DNA of 37,195 bases from the IMG/VR virus record IMGVR_UViG_3300025073_000108, positions 1 through 37,195 of that record. One strand, given 5' to 3'. Numbering within the stretch: position 1 is the first letter of the stretch; every line of letters starts with the position of its first letter. Position numbers and translations under genes: made by a program. A model generated the notes under the pieces. That model worked only from the letters and a program-made list of their open reading frames with translations. It was not told the origin of the DNA and made no database searches. Positions 1 through 6,224 of the stretch are shown one piece after another. The stretch is from a virus.

Positions 1-2
1 AA

Positions 3-89
3 ATCAATACAGAACTCGCCAAGGCTATGCGCGAAAGCGTACCCTCAAAGAGGCGGGTCTTTGCGAAGAGGCCGCCCTCCGTCTTTTGA
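3..89 (+). CDS. Possible 3' end of an upstream gene (partial)
   Basis: Reading frame 3 is open from the window edge to a TGA at 87-89 and would encode the last 28 residues of a basic protein ending in KRPPSVF. The stop falls in the loop of the terminator at 69-112, which is a natural place for a gene end. Frame 1 is also open (to about 165) but would run through the terminator. With so little sequence no function can be given, and the call rests only on position. Confidence 0.25.
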   Translation: MNTELAKAMRESVPSKRRVFAKRPPSVF

Positions 90-112
90 TAAGCGGGCCG
101 GGGCGGCCTTTT
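69..112 (+). terminator. Rho-independent terminator
   Basis: An 8-bp GC-only inverted repeat, GGCCGCCC (70-77) with GGGCGGCC (101-108), is followed by TTTT (109-112); an A-T pair extends it by one. The loop is long (23 nt). It would end transcription entering from the left, isolating the two RNA units that follow. Confidence 0.65.
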
Positions 113-192
113 CAGTCGTCAATAATTTGTGTACAACTGGGTTTGAAAAAGATATTGAAGTTTAGTATTTTCTGTAGTAGTATAATAGTAGT

Positions 193-290
193 ATCGAGCC
201 GGAGGTCTTAACCTTTCTACTCCGGTTCGATCAATAAGCGCCCCACACGGGCGGCTGGTAATTGGCTCCCTCATATCGGGGAGCCTTTTG
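193..290 (+). ncRNA. Candidate small RNA with three hairpins and terminator
   Basis: No ORF fits here. A TATAAT box (181-186) lies just upstream, though its -35 is poor (TTGAAG at 155-160, 20-nt spacing). The region contains an 11-bp stem (194-204 with 220-230, 15-nt loop, one G-U pair), a CGCCC/GGGCG hairpin (239-253) and a clean terminator, GGCTCCC (264-270) with GGGAGCC (279-285) then TTTT (286-289). This is the layout of a ~97-nt independently transcribed small RNA. GGTTCGATC at 224-232 looks like a tRNA T-loop but the surrounding pairing is wrong for a tRNA. Function unknown. Confidence 0.4.
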
Positions 291-308
291 CTTTCTACCA
301 GAAAATAG

Positions 309-337
309 TTGCATTTGAAAAAGTTTAAGCCTACAAT
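309..337 (+). promoter_or_regulatory. Sigma-70-type promoter for the tmRNA-like RNA
   Basis: TTGCAT (309-314), a 17-bp spacer and TACAAT (332-337). Expected transcription start is about 343-346, that is, at or within a few bases of the first G of the acceptor stem at 346, so the RNA would need little or no 5' trimming. Confidence 0.75.
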
Positions 338-345
338 GTTAATCA

Positions 346-419
346 GGGGGATGAATGGTTCGACAACCTCCAAGCCGGAAGGTCGGGGTTGGACCTGGGA
401 TCGTGACCCAGATCCTCCA
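346..419 (+). ncRNA. tmRNA-like tRNA-like domain without an mRNA-like domain
   Basis: Seen: a 7-bp acceptor stem GGGGGAT (346-352) with ATCCTCC (412-418), including a G-U at the third pair (G348-U416); a stemless D-arm GAATGGTTCGACA (353-365) that differs from the usual tmRNA D-arm by one missing U; a 7-bp stem 364-370 with 385-391 capped by a short GCC/GGT stem with a GGAA loop (374-383); a T-arm with stem CTGGG/CCCAG (395-399, 407-411) and 7-nt loop (400-406); discriminator A419; then six Ts (420-425). Known: G3-U70 with A73 is the alanine identity that charges tmRNA, and tmRNA also has a stemless D-arm. In full tmRNA, pseudoknots and a tag ORF of several hundred nt replace the short middle stem. 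No CCA is encoded. The T-loop is atypical (A54, U58). D-loop GG (357-358) could still contact T-loop UC (401-402). It cannot be a normal tRNA, because the middle arm lacks a 5+7+5 anticodon geometry. Confidence 0.68.
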
Positions 420-442
420 TTTTTTAGTTACTGGAGGGAGCC

Positions 443-664
443 GTGATCAAGATCAGTACTCTACTATTTGACTGCGGAATGCAGGTTGGTATTGGCTTCA
501 AGAACGAAGAAGATTCCTCCCGCTGTGCAATGATCTTTAGAACGCCGGAAGCGGCAGAACTTTTTCAGGCCGAATTTAACCAACAAATGGATCAAATTAT
601 TGCTGAATGCCGAGAAGAGATCAGATTGGGAAAGTTGAAATTCCCACCCAGGGAGGAGCAGTAG
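443..664 (+). CDS. Hypothetical protein, 73 aa
   Basis: A GTG start lies behind a good site (CTGGAGGGAG, 432-441), about 20 nt after the T-run of the tmRNA-like RNA. The protein has a beta-rich N-terminus and a charged helical C-terminus (AELFQAEFNQQMDQIIAE). No family is recognised. It directly abuts the next gene (stop at 662-664, next ATG at 665), so the two are probably translated together. It opens the first run of small genes. Confidence 0.65.
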   Translation: MIKISTLLFDCGMQVGIGFKNEEDSSRCAMIFRTPEAAELFQAEFNQQMDQIIAECREEIRLGKLKFPPREEQ

Positions 665-964
665 ATGCTGGAACTGAAGACGGCCATCAAACAGAATCCA
701 GGGTTTCTATCTATTGAAATTTATCTGGAAGAGAAATTAGCCGGTTCCAGATATAGCACTAAGAAAGTGCTTGATCTTTCGTTCTCAGATGCAATCCTAT
801 TAGGTTCTGAGCTAATCAACAAGGCATCGATGTTCTCTGATAAGATCTCCCCCCTCTTTCCTAAAGACGAGTCTCAGGAAGCGGAAGCGGAGATCATTGA
901 AGAAATTGAAGAACCAGTTGGTATTTTTCAAAAATTCAAAAATTGGGTAAGGGAGACGCTGTGA
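665..964 (+). CDS. Hypothetical acidic protein, 99 aa
   Basis: The ATG follows the previous stop with no gap; the site GGGAGGAGCAG lies inside the upstream gene. The C-terminal third is very acidic (SQEAEAEIIEEIEEP) followed by a short basic-aromatic tail (FQKFKNWVRETL). No recognised domain and no membrane segment. Its TGA (962-964) overlaps the next ATG, which points to translational coupling. Function unknown. Confidence 0.65.
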   Translation: MLELKTAIKQNPGFLSIEIYLEEKLAGSRYSTKKVLDLSFSDAILLGSELINKASMFSDKISPLFPKDESQEAEAEIIEEIEEPVGIFQKFKNWVRETL

Positions 965-1155
965 TGGGCTATAAACTAAGAGAAGAGGTAGAAAAAATTA
1001 TCGACGAGGCGTTCTCCTTCTATACCCCGGAACAGATTCGATCAGAAGGGGGAGGCCCTTCTCCAGGCGGTATTCCACAGAATATTTATCAAGAAATAGC
1101 CGATGAGCTGGAAGCCAAGCAACTACCCTATAAAATTTTCCGGGTAGACGATTGA
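964..1155 (+). CDS. Hypothetical protein, 63 aa
   Basis: Start chosen at ATG 964, overlapping the previous TGA, with AAGGGAGA 8-15 nt upstream; an in-frame TTG at 943 would add seven residues but lacks a site. The protein begins MGYKLREEVEKIIDEAF, a likely helix, followed by a Gly-Pro-rich turn (EGGGPSPGGIPQ) and a second helix. No family recognised. A promoter with a palindrome begins in its last codon region, so it probably ends this small operon. Confidence 0.6.
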   Translation: MGYKLREEVEKIIDEAFSFYTPEQIRSEGGGPSPGGIPQNIYQEIADELEAKQLPYKIFRVDD

Positions 1156-1180
1156 CATTATGTACCGCAATACATAATAA
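1152..1180 (+). promoter_or_regulatory. Promoter with overlapping 8-bp palindrome
   Basis: TTGACA (1152-1157) is a consensus -35. Candidate -10 boxes are TAATAA (1175-1180, 17-bp spacer) or CATAAT (1173-1178, 15-bp spacer). An inverted repeat ATTATGTA (1157-1164) with TACATAAT (1171-1178) fills the space between them, as an operator would. The first gene downstream encodes a two-HTH DNA-binding protein, so autoregulation is a reasonable inference. Confidence 0.6.
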
Positions 1181-1210
1181 AATTATGAACACCGAAAGGA
1201 ATCGTCAACT

Positions 1211-1534
1211 ATGTTTAAAAAAATGAGTGCCGATGAGGCTGAGGCGATCCGGGAGAGCTATAGTCGTGGCAGGCTAACCATGAAGGAGCTTGGAAAAATT
1301 TTTGGCCGTCACCAATCCGTCATCTGTCGGCTTGTCAATGGCAAGACCTTCAAAGAAGCCAAGCTCTACCCCAAGCCCAAGCGCCGACTTTCAGAGGCAG
1401 AGAGGGCTGAGATCGTTAGGCTGACACAAGAGACAGCCATGACAGACGGGGAGGTGGCCGAAAAATTTAATTGCTCCACCTCCACCGTACTTTATCACAG
1501 ACAAAAATTTGAGAGGAGCCTGGAACGTGTATAG
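1211..1534 (+). CDS. Two-HTH DNA-binding protein
   Basis: The 107-aa protein has two helix-turn-helix candidates. The first, about residues 22-45, contains LTMKELGKIFGRHQSVICRL; the second, about residues 75-98, contains MTDGEVAEKFNCSTSTVLYH. Both resemble the resolvase/transposase-type HTH, but no catalytic domain is present and the length suits a small regulator. The start ATG has CGAAAGGAATCG upstream. The promoter at 1152-1180 carries a palindrome, the likely binding site. Its last codons overlap the next gene. Probably a local transcriptional regulator; which genes it controls beyond its own unit is unknown. Confidence 0.75.
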   Translation: MFKKMSADEAEAIRESYSRGRLTMKELGKIFGRHQSVICRLVNGKTFKEAKLYPKPKRRLSEAERAEIVRLTQETAMTDGEVAEKFNCSTSTVLYHRQKFERSLERV

Positions 1535-1769
1535 TAAGAAGATTGAAGTAGATGAAGCAAAACTTGATAAGTTCGTCCAGGAATCTTTGGGAGACCCTAA
1601 TCATCCTAACCGTGGAAATAATGAGGGGTTGATGATCAGCGAACCGTACAAGGACGAGATAATTGACGTCCTAATTCAGCCAGAGCCAAGGGGAGGGAAA
1701 TACCCAACAGTAGTGGCAGGAGAGGGTAAACACTCAGTCGAAGGATATATTAACGAGAAGGGCTGGTAA
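1527..1769 (+). CDS. Hypothetical protein, 80 aa
   Basis: Start chosen at GTG 1527, which has GAGAGGAGCC 8-17 nt upstream and overlaps the end of the HTH gene by 8 nt; a TTG at 1509 would have no site. The product is acidic and Gly/Pro-rich with no hydrophobic segment. No family recognised. It is separated by 3 nt from the protease gene and is probably cotranscribed with both neighbours. Confidence 0.6.
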   Translation: MYSKKIEVDEAKLDKFVQESLGDPNHPNRGNNEGLMISEPYKDEIIDVLIQPEPRGGKYPTVVAGEGKHSVEGYINEKGW

Positions 1770-1772
1770 AGG

Positions 1773-2687
1773 GTGCGTCTAACAACTTTAGTCGCCCTAC
1801 TCCTCTGCGGGGCCTGTTCCACAAGTTCCCCTGTTCCACAAAGTGAGGAACAGCCAGAAAAACGGAACACCACCAACTTTATTACAGTGCCGATGAACGA
1901 CCCGTTACTTCCCCATCAAAAGTATCTCTACGAGAGCGGCATCGTCAAGGCTTGGCAGTTATCGACAGGAAATCGACAACTGAAGATCGCCATTATCGAC
2001 GGAGAGGTGAAGCCTCATTCTGACCTCCAACTTCTCCAGACCAAGCTCTACTCCCTCGATGCCCCGTCAGACCATGCCACGCCGATTGCCGGAATTATCG
2101 GAGCGACTCAGAACAACGGCCTGGGGATGGCGGGCATCGCGCAGTGCCAACTTCTCTCTTACGTCGCCCAGACAAGACTTGACCCGAAACTGGGAGATTT
2201 CTTACTCTCTGCCGTCACCCGGTCTTTTTATCAGGCGGCGGCGGACGGGGCCAAAATTATTAACTGTAGTTTCGGCGTCCGTCAGGATCTTCCAGAGATC
2301 CGGGCAGCAGTAGATTATGTCATACAGAGGGGCGTTACAGTCATAGCCTCCGCCAGTAATGACGGCAAAGACTGGAAAACCTACCCGGCAGCTTACCCGA
2401 CTGTCATTGGCGTCGGAGGATCTTATGAAGGAAGGCGCGCCGACTGGAGCAATTATGGGGAGTGGGTAACGATCTACGCTCCCGGACAGGGCCTACTGAC
2501 AGAAACGCCGGAAGGAACGACGCTGATCTCTGGAACCTCCGCCTCGGCTCCCATTGTCACAGGGACTGTCGCCCTGATGCTCTCAGTCAATCCAAAGCTA
2601 AAGCCAATGAAGATTAAAAAGATTATCCAACAGACAAGTAAAACTGGACAGTTGGATTCCTATCAAGCAGTTTTGAAAGCGAGGTAA
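1773..2687 (+). CDS. Subtilisin-like (S8) serine protease, probable lipoprotein
   Basis: A 304-aa protein with the full S8 catalytic set: Asp76 in KIAIIDGE, His101 in DHATPIAGIIG (normally HGTHVAGI), oxyanion Asn196 in IASASND, and Ser256 in SGTSASAP. The N-terminus has a short signal with Cys at 12 and 15 (LLLCGACSTSS); Cys15 is the likely lipidated residue, although the box CGA-C is imperfect. The mature part therefore probably sits on the outer face of a cell membrane and cuts proteins there. The domain is compact (about 230 aa), without a recognisable long propeptide. Start is GTG, with a weak site (TAAAGG). Proteases of this type are uncommon on phage-like elements; it could be a cargo gene, a processing enzyme for surface or virion proteins, or a defence trait. 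The family call is firm, the role is not. Confidence 0.9.
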   Translation: MRLTTLVALLLCGACSTSSPVPQSEEQPEKRNTTNFITVPMNDPLLPHQKYLYESGIVKAWQLSTGNRQLKIAIIDGEVKPHSDLQLLQTKLYSLDAPSDHATPIAGIIGATQNNGLGMAGIAQCQLLSYVAQTRLDPKLGDFLLSAVTRSFYQAAADGAKIINCSFGVRQDLPEIRAAVDYVIQRGVTVIASASNDGKDWKTYPAAYPTVIGVGGSYEGRRADWSNYGEWVTIYAPGQGLLTETPEGTTLISGTSASAPIVTGTVALMLSVNPKLKPMKIKKIIQQTSKTGQLDSYQAVLKAR

Positions 2688-2691
2688 TGAG

Positions 2692-3819
2692 ATGAAACTT
2701 TATGCGGTTCAGGGATTTGTCGTAGACGATCAAACTTTCAATCATGCGCCCTCCCTAAATCTTCCCAACCTGTCACTAGACACACTGGACGATTACCATC
2801 TTTCGGCAATCGTTGGTCAAGGGCCGTATCCTTACCTGGGAGCGCCAATTCCTCAACATAGCAGAAAAACTCTACTAGTTCCTGCAAGAGTCCGGTTTGA
2901 CTATATGCAAGCAACGGGAGGAAGCCTATTTTTAAAAGTCACTTGTGGGCAGCATGATGGAATTCTAACGGGGGCAGGATTTGAAATTTTTGAATTTCCT
3001 CCCCTGCATTTTCAAGGGCTAACTCATTGCCTGCTTTTATTAGATTATTCCAACGGGGAACTACAAGATTCTTTGGATCGCGGAAACCTCTGTATAAACC
3101 GCCAGAATTTAATATTATACTGTGCGCAATCAAGTTGGGGCCTAACTGGTATTTTAAACTTCTCTGCGAACATGGGCCAGACTCCTGCAACAGCGCCCAG
3201 TGGAATTAACAATATTACCCTACCTCCCCCGTCTCCGATACCAACTCCAGTTGCTGCTTGGACTGATACACTCGTCCTGTCCAGCGGGGTCAGAATCGAG
3301 CCTCAAAACAAAGATAAGTACAGCCCCGACCAAAAAGCAATTGGAGTTCTCGACCCGACAATCTGGTACAAGATCCTTTCCCTCGATGACAATTTACTAG
3401 GCAGCTATGCACTCAGCCTGGAGCAGAAGGAGATCGTCCTATTTACCTCAACTGTCCAGGAACACTCTCTGGTCCTCTACTATCGAGATTCGATCGATAA
3501 CACAAAAAATAAAAAATATTATTTAAGACCAAGGGTAAACGAAGGAGAGGTTTCTGGAGTTTTTGACGAAGACTCCGCTACCTATAATCTAGATGACCCA
3601 GCTAGATTAGTTTGCGTCTGCGACGCGGCGGAACGTTTGATTTGGAAACAGACGGTGGACAGGTATCCGAAACAAGAAGCTATGGAAGAGAATCCGGCGG
3701 CTCCCGGTAAGATCGATTGGTTTGCCCTGGCAGGTTTGCCGGTTTCCGGCAGTAACATCGTGTACCCCATAATGGGGGGCGGAAGCGCCTCTACTAATGC
3801 CTCTACGGGGAATCCATAG
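2692..3819 (+). CDS. Unknown 375-aa protein, possibly secreted or structural
   Basis: Starts 5 nt after the protease gene (ATG after TAATGAG), so the two are likely cotranslated. It is beta-rich, rich in Asn, Ser, Tyr and Pro, with a proline linker (PPPSPIPTP, about residues 178-186) separating two roughly equal halves. The C-terminus is low complexity (Gly, Ser, Asn). There is no signal peptide, membrane segment or known catalytic motif. A two-domain beta protein with a Pro linker fits a virion, adhesion or fibre component, or a partner or substrate of the protease. That is context inference only. Confidence 0.7.
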   Translation: MKLYAVQGFVVDDQTFNHAPSLNLPNLSLDTLDDYHLSAIVGQGPYPYLGAPIPQHSRKTLLVPARVRFDYMQATGGSLFLKVTCGQHDGILTGAGFEIFEFPPLHFQGLTHCLLLLDYSNGELQDSLDRGNLCINRQNLILYCAQSSWGLTGILNFSANMGQTPATAPSGINNITLPPPSPIPTPVAAWTDTLVLSSGVRIEPQNKDKYSPDQKAIGVLDPTIWYKILSLDDNLLGSYALSLEQKEIVLFTSTVQEHSLVLYYRDSIDNTKNKKYYLRPRVNEGEVSGVFDEDSATYNLDDPARLVCVCDAAERLIWKQTVDRYPKQEAMEENPAAPGKIDWFALAGLPVSGSNIVYPIMGGGSASTNASTGNP

Positions 3820-3822
3820 TAC

Positions 3823-4101
3823 ATGCCGCGCGGGAAAACTAAGGAGAACGCCGAGAGGCGGTTCAGGCGCTTTATCTATGAGATGCCAGAGATGGTCTAT
3901 ACGGGCAGCCCCTGTTGGGGCTGGTTCGGCGGCCATGATAAGGCTGGCTACCCCTGTTTCTGGCATCAGGGACAATCGATGCGGGCGTACCGGGCGGCCT
4001 GGCTAATCTTTAAAAAAGAGGAGCCGGAAGGGGAGATCGTTCGGGCCTGTATGAATAAATATTGCTGCAACCCAGACCACCTAGAGGGCGAGATAAAATG
4101 A
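3823..4101 (+). CDS. HNH-type protein (HNH_3-like), probably inactive
   Basis: A 92-aa protein with the layout of phage HNH_3 endonucleases: a Cys-Trp start (CWGWFGGHDKAGYPCFW), a central YRAAWLIF segment where the family has HRLAYELF, and a C-terminal IVRACMNKYCCNPDHLE where the family has a His-Cys...Cys-x-Asn-Pro-x-His-Leu pattern. The Cys residues and the final Asn-Pro-Asp-His-Leu are kept, but the first catalytic His (in the usual VRHxC) is Ala here and the central His is Tyr. The fold is therefore recognisable but nicking activity is doubtful. It could be a decayed homing nuclease or a DNA-binding derivative. ATG follows the previous stop by 3 nt. Confidence 0.72.
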   Translation: MPRGKTKENAERRFRRFIYEMPEMVYTGSPCWGWFGGHDKAGYPCFWHQGQSMRAYRAAWLIFKKEEPEGEIVRACMNKYCCNPDHLEGEIK

Positions 4102-4334
4102 GCGTTCTTTTTGAAAAGTACAAGACAAAGAGTTCCGACGGTTTAACTCTCTATCAAATTCCGATGGGAGAAGCCATAGCAACCTTTTTAGAACTAGAGG
4201 AGGCGTATAAGAACTTTTCTAAGCTTCCTTATAGTTCTGGCTGGTCGGTAGCAAGACAACAAATAGTAGAGCGTAGAGCGGAAATAAGAAAACTACTAGA
4301 CAAATTTATTATACACGCCAGCTCCTCAGAGTGA
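4098..4334 (+). CDS. Hypothetical protein, 78 aa
   Basis: ATG at 4098 overlaps the TGA of the HNH-like gene (ATGA). An upstream in-frame ATG at 4062 lies within the HNH gene and is not needed. The protein is largely helical (GEAIATFLELEEAYKNF and a C-terminal ERRAEIRKLLDKF). No family recognised. Confidence 0.6.
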   Translation: MSVLFEKYKTKSSDGLTLYQIPMGEAIATFLELEEAYKNFSKLPYSSGWSVARQQIVERRAEIRKLLDKFIIHASSSE

Positions 4335-4359
4335 GGCAGCAAAAAGGAGTATAGAAGCC

Positions 4360-4539
4360 ATGACAGAATTCGATAAATTAGGGGATTTCCTCCATAAATT
4401 TATACTTCTCGTCGTGGAGAAGAAGCGGGAGGAAGTCTTCCTACGCGGAGGTATGAGCTTAGAATACTTAGAACTCCAGGAGGAGTTAGAAAAGATGCAG
4501 GATCAGCTCAACCAGGTAAAGATTGTGGCCAAAAAATGA
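4360..4539 (+). CDS. Small coiled-coil protein, 59 aa
   Basis: ATG at 4360 follows AAAAAGGAG (4341-4349), a strong site. The protein is helical, with heptads in LEYLELQEELEKMQDQLNQV. Its segment KKREEVFLRGGMSLEYL is echoed in the next gene (EKLELEKGMSLDGYNYL), so the two look like tandem paralogues. ATGA overlap with the next gene suggests they are made together and may pair. Function unknown. Confidence 0.6.
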   Translation: MTEFDKLGDFLHKFILLVVEKKREEVFLRGGMSLEYLELQEELEKMQDQLNQVKIVAKK

Positions 4540-4745
4540 GGCAGATTGAAATAAAATTAGGGGAGGCGCTGGAACAGTACTATCATTTAGCGCGATCAGC
4601 GGAACAAGAGAAGCTAGAGCTTGAGAAAGGAATGTCTTTAGACGGTTATAACTATCTGAAAGAGAAGGAAAAGCTACAAAAGTTTCAGGCATTTCTCAAC
4701 CAGTGGACACTTTGTGGGAATTCCCCAAAGGAGATCAAAAAATGA
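4536..4745 (+). CDS. Small coiled-coil protein, 69 aa, paralogue of the preceding gene
   Basis: Begins inside the previous stop (ATGA). It shares the GMSL centre and a C-terminal helix ending FLNQW, comparable to DQLNQV in its neighbour. Mostly charged helix. Its own stop overlaps the ATG of the membrane micropeptide. No known family. Confidence 0.6.
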   Translation: MRQIEIKLGEALEQYYHLARSAEQEKLELEKGMSLDGYNYLKEKEKLQKFQAFLNQWTLCGNSPKEIKK

Positions 4746-4825
4746 TCTGGTTAATCGTCTTAAACCTTATTATCCTGACCTGGGCATTAGCCCTCTGGGT
4801 GATGTGGCGCTCTCGGAGGGGATAA
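4742..4825 (+). CDS. 27-aa membrane micropeptide
   Basis: ATG overlaps the previous TGA (4742-4745). The peptide is one hydrophobic helix (MIWLIVLNLIILTWALALWV, residues 1-20) ending in a positive tail MWRSRRG, a standard single-pass inner-membrane layout with the tail inside. The coding frame is closed by TAA 3 nt before the next ATG, and the site GGAGGGG for the next gene lies in its last codons. Spacing and overlap on both sides support it as real. Possible roles include a small holin-like or regulatory membrane peptide; none is shown. Confidence 0.6.
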   Translation: MIWLIVLNLIILTWALALWVMWRSRRG

Positions 4826-4827
4826 AA

Positions 4828-5208
4828 ATGAAACTATTATTCTGTAATCAATGCCACGACATCGTGAAAATGCGCTTCGAGGAACGATTTTGCTTCTGCG
4901 GCAAGGTCAAGGGAAGGTATTTAGAGGATGGCCACCGTGCTGAGTATTCAGGGGAGGGGGCGGTGCCCCTGGGAATGGACAACCACGAATTTACACAGAC
5001 TTTGAAACAGTGGCCGAACTGGAAGCACAGCAGGGGCTTGAGATTTGATGCCTTTTTTATCGGGAAAAATTGTAAAACCTTCGTCAATTTGGATGCCCCG
5101 GCAGAGCCTGTTCAGGTCGATCCGGAGATCAGACAAATTGCCGACAGGGAAAAGATCGTTCAAGAGGTCATCGCTGAATTGATGAGGGCGGGCGTTATCC
5201 ATGATTAA
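4828..5208 (+). CDS. Zinc-ribbon protein, 126 aa
   Basis: Start chosen at ATG 4828 behind GGAGGGG; the longer frame from 4714 would overlap two real genes. It has CNQC (residues 6-9) and CFCG (23-26), a likely zinc ribbon, then a GKVKGRYLEDG...EYSGEGAVPLGM stretch. I recall this pattern from widespread small bacterial and phage proteins with a CxxC/CxCG head and a PLG-F core, whose function is not established. The C-terminal 30 residues form an acidic helix. No enzymatic motif seen. Confidence 0.7.
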   Translation: MKLLFCNQCHDIVKMRFEERFCFCGKVKGRYLEDGHRAEYSGEGAVPLGMDNHEFTQTLKQWPNWKHSRGLRFDAFFIGKNCKTFVNLDAPAEPVQVDPEIRQIADREKIVQEVIAELMRAGVIHD

Positions 5209-5225
5209 TATTACAAAAATTTTAG

Positions 5226-5597
5226 ATGTTCCGGCAGGACAACCCGATTAAATTGTATTCACATGAGAAAATTTTTATGGCGTTGCTCGACATGCTTAAA
5301 GCATTAGAGGAAGTGAGGGTCAACCAAATGAGTAAAACTACCAAACCTGCGGCGGTACACAACGCAGAAGTGGCCACGAACTATCAAAACGGAGAAAATA
5401 AATCTCCCAGTCCTTTCGCCGCCAATCCTAAATATTTTCAAGGGGCGGCCAAATTGTATGACAAAGATGTAAGTTGCGCTTGTGGAGGCCCCCTCTTCAA
5501 GTCAGAGCTGTCGATCGTTCAGTATGACAAACCTGAAAAAGTATTTGTGTTCTGCGGACGTTGTGCCCAGGTATCTCTCTTACTGGAGGCAAAGTAA
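5226..5597 (+). CDS. Hypothetical protein with C-terminal zinc ribbon, 123 aa
   Basis: The start is uncertain: ATG 5226 has no site, TTG 5253 would follow a 16-codon ORF (5201-5251), and ATG 5329 is also possible. The N-terminal helix YSHEKIFMALLDMLKALEEV is closely matched in the next gene (YYDYEKIFAAMIKRIEYLEERV), so it is probably translated. The C-terminus has CACGG and FCGRC, a likely zinc ribbon. The two genes look like partial paralogues that share an oligomerising helix. Confidence 0.6.
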   Translation: MFRQDNPIKLYSHEKIFMALLDMLKALEEVRVNQMSKTTKPAAVHNAEVATNYQNGENKSPSPFAANPKYFQGAAKLYDKDVSCACGGPLFKSELSIVQYDKPEKVFVFCGRCAQVSLLLEAK

Positions 5598-5785
5598 TGA
5601 TTGGAACTAATAGCCCCATAATTAAAGATGTCGCTGAATGCTTGGAGGTCCGGGCCACCAGAAAACCAGGCATAACTCCAGAAAGCGACCTTGTTTACTA
5701 TGACTACGAAAAAATCTTTGCTGCTATGATAAAGAGGATAGAATATCTGGAAGAAAGAGTCACAAATATGGAATTGGGGATATAA
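5597..5785 (+). CDS. Small helical protein, 62 aa
   Basis: ATG 5597 overlaps the previous TAA and has CTGGAGGCAAAG upstream. An N-terminal Pro-rich segment is followed by the helix YYDYEKIFAAMIKRIEYLEERV, similar to that of its neighbour. Probably a dimerising or hetero-oligomerising small protein. It overlaps the next ATG by one base. Confidence 0.6.
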   Translation: MIGTNSPIIKDVAECLEVRATRKPGITPESDLVYYDYEKIFAAMIKRIEYLEERVTNMELGI

Positions 5786-5922
5786 TGATTAACAAGCAGA
5801 AAATACCTATTGAAAATATCAAAGACGGAATCATTACGTTTATCCTCCCCAAAGGACTCTTACGTCTAGCTGGAAAGGGGACACTTAGCCCAACAAAATC
5901 AGACCCAGGAGGACATAAATGA
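5785..5922 (+). CDS. Hypothetical protein, 45 aa
   Basis: Starts in the stop of the preceding gene (TATAATG, TAA 5783-5785) and ends with an ATGA overlap with the next. It has a short hydrophobic stretch (GIITFILPKGLLRLAG) and a Pro-Gly tail; the site AGGAGG for the next gene lies in its last codons. The tight fit on both sides is the evidence. Function unknown. Confidence 0.5.
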   Translation: MINKQKIPIENIKDGIITFILPKGLLRLAGKGTLSPTKSDPGGHK

Positions 5923-6224
5923 CCAATAAAGAACAACCACGGGGGGAGATCGTCTACATCTCTGGCAAAGACGATGATGGTTCTTATTACTTGGAGAAGA
6001 TCCGGGCTGAATTGGGCCCGGTCAGGTCTGGAGATGAAAAACCTCTTTGGTTCGATGTCAATGATAGTTATGGCTGGGAAGGGTATGCCATAGTCCACAA
6101 AACTGAGGAGGAGGCCAGAGCTTCCCTATGTAAACTGGCCGCAAAAGATTTTGGTTATTTGGGAAGACTAGTGAACCAGATCTATTTCGGAGAATTTCGT
6201 CTGGAGGATTGTACTCTTGACTAA
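5919..6224 (+). CDS. Hypothetical protein, 101 aa
   Basis: ATG behind CCAGGAGGACATAA, a strong site. Mixed alpha/beta, acidic, with aromatic segments (LWFDVNDSYGWEGYAIV). No family recognised. Its final codons carry CTGGAGG, which serves the TTG start of the next gene 7 nt before its stop. Confidence 0.65.
   Translation: MTNKEQPRGEIVYISGKDDDGSYYLEKIRAELGPVRSGDEKPLWFDVNDSYGWEGYAIVHKTEEEARASLCKLAAKDFGYLGRLVNQIYFGEFRLEDCTLD

Noticed and set aside
194-262. tRNA suggested by GGTTCGATC
   Set aside because: The T-like loop is not flanked by a 5-bp stem of its own; its bases pair instead with 194-204 as a long hairpin, and no acceptor or anticodon arm can be drawn.
3607-3975. Minus-strand ORF of 122 codons
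   Set aside because: It covers the end of the 375-aa gene and the HNH-like gene, is Arg/Pro-rich as shadow frames are, and lacks a site.
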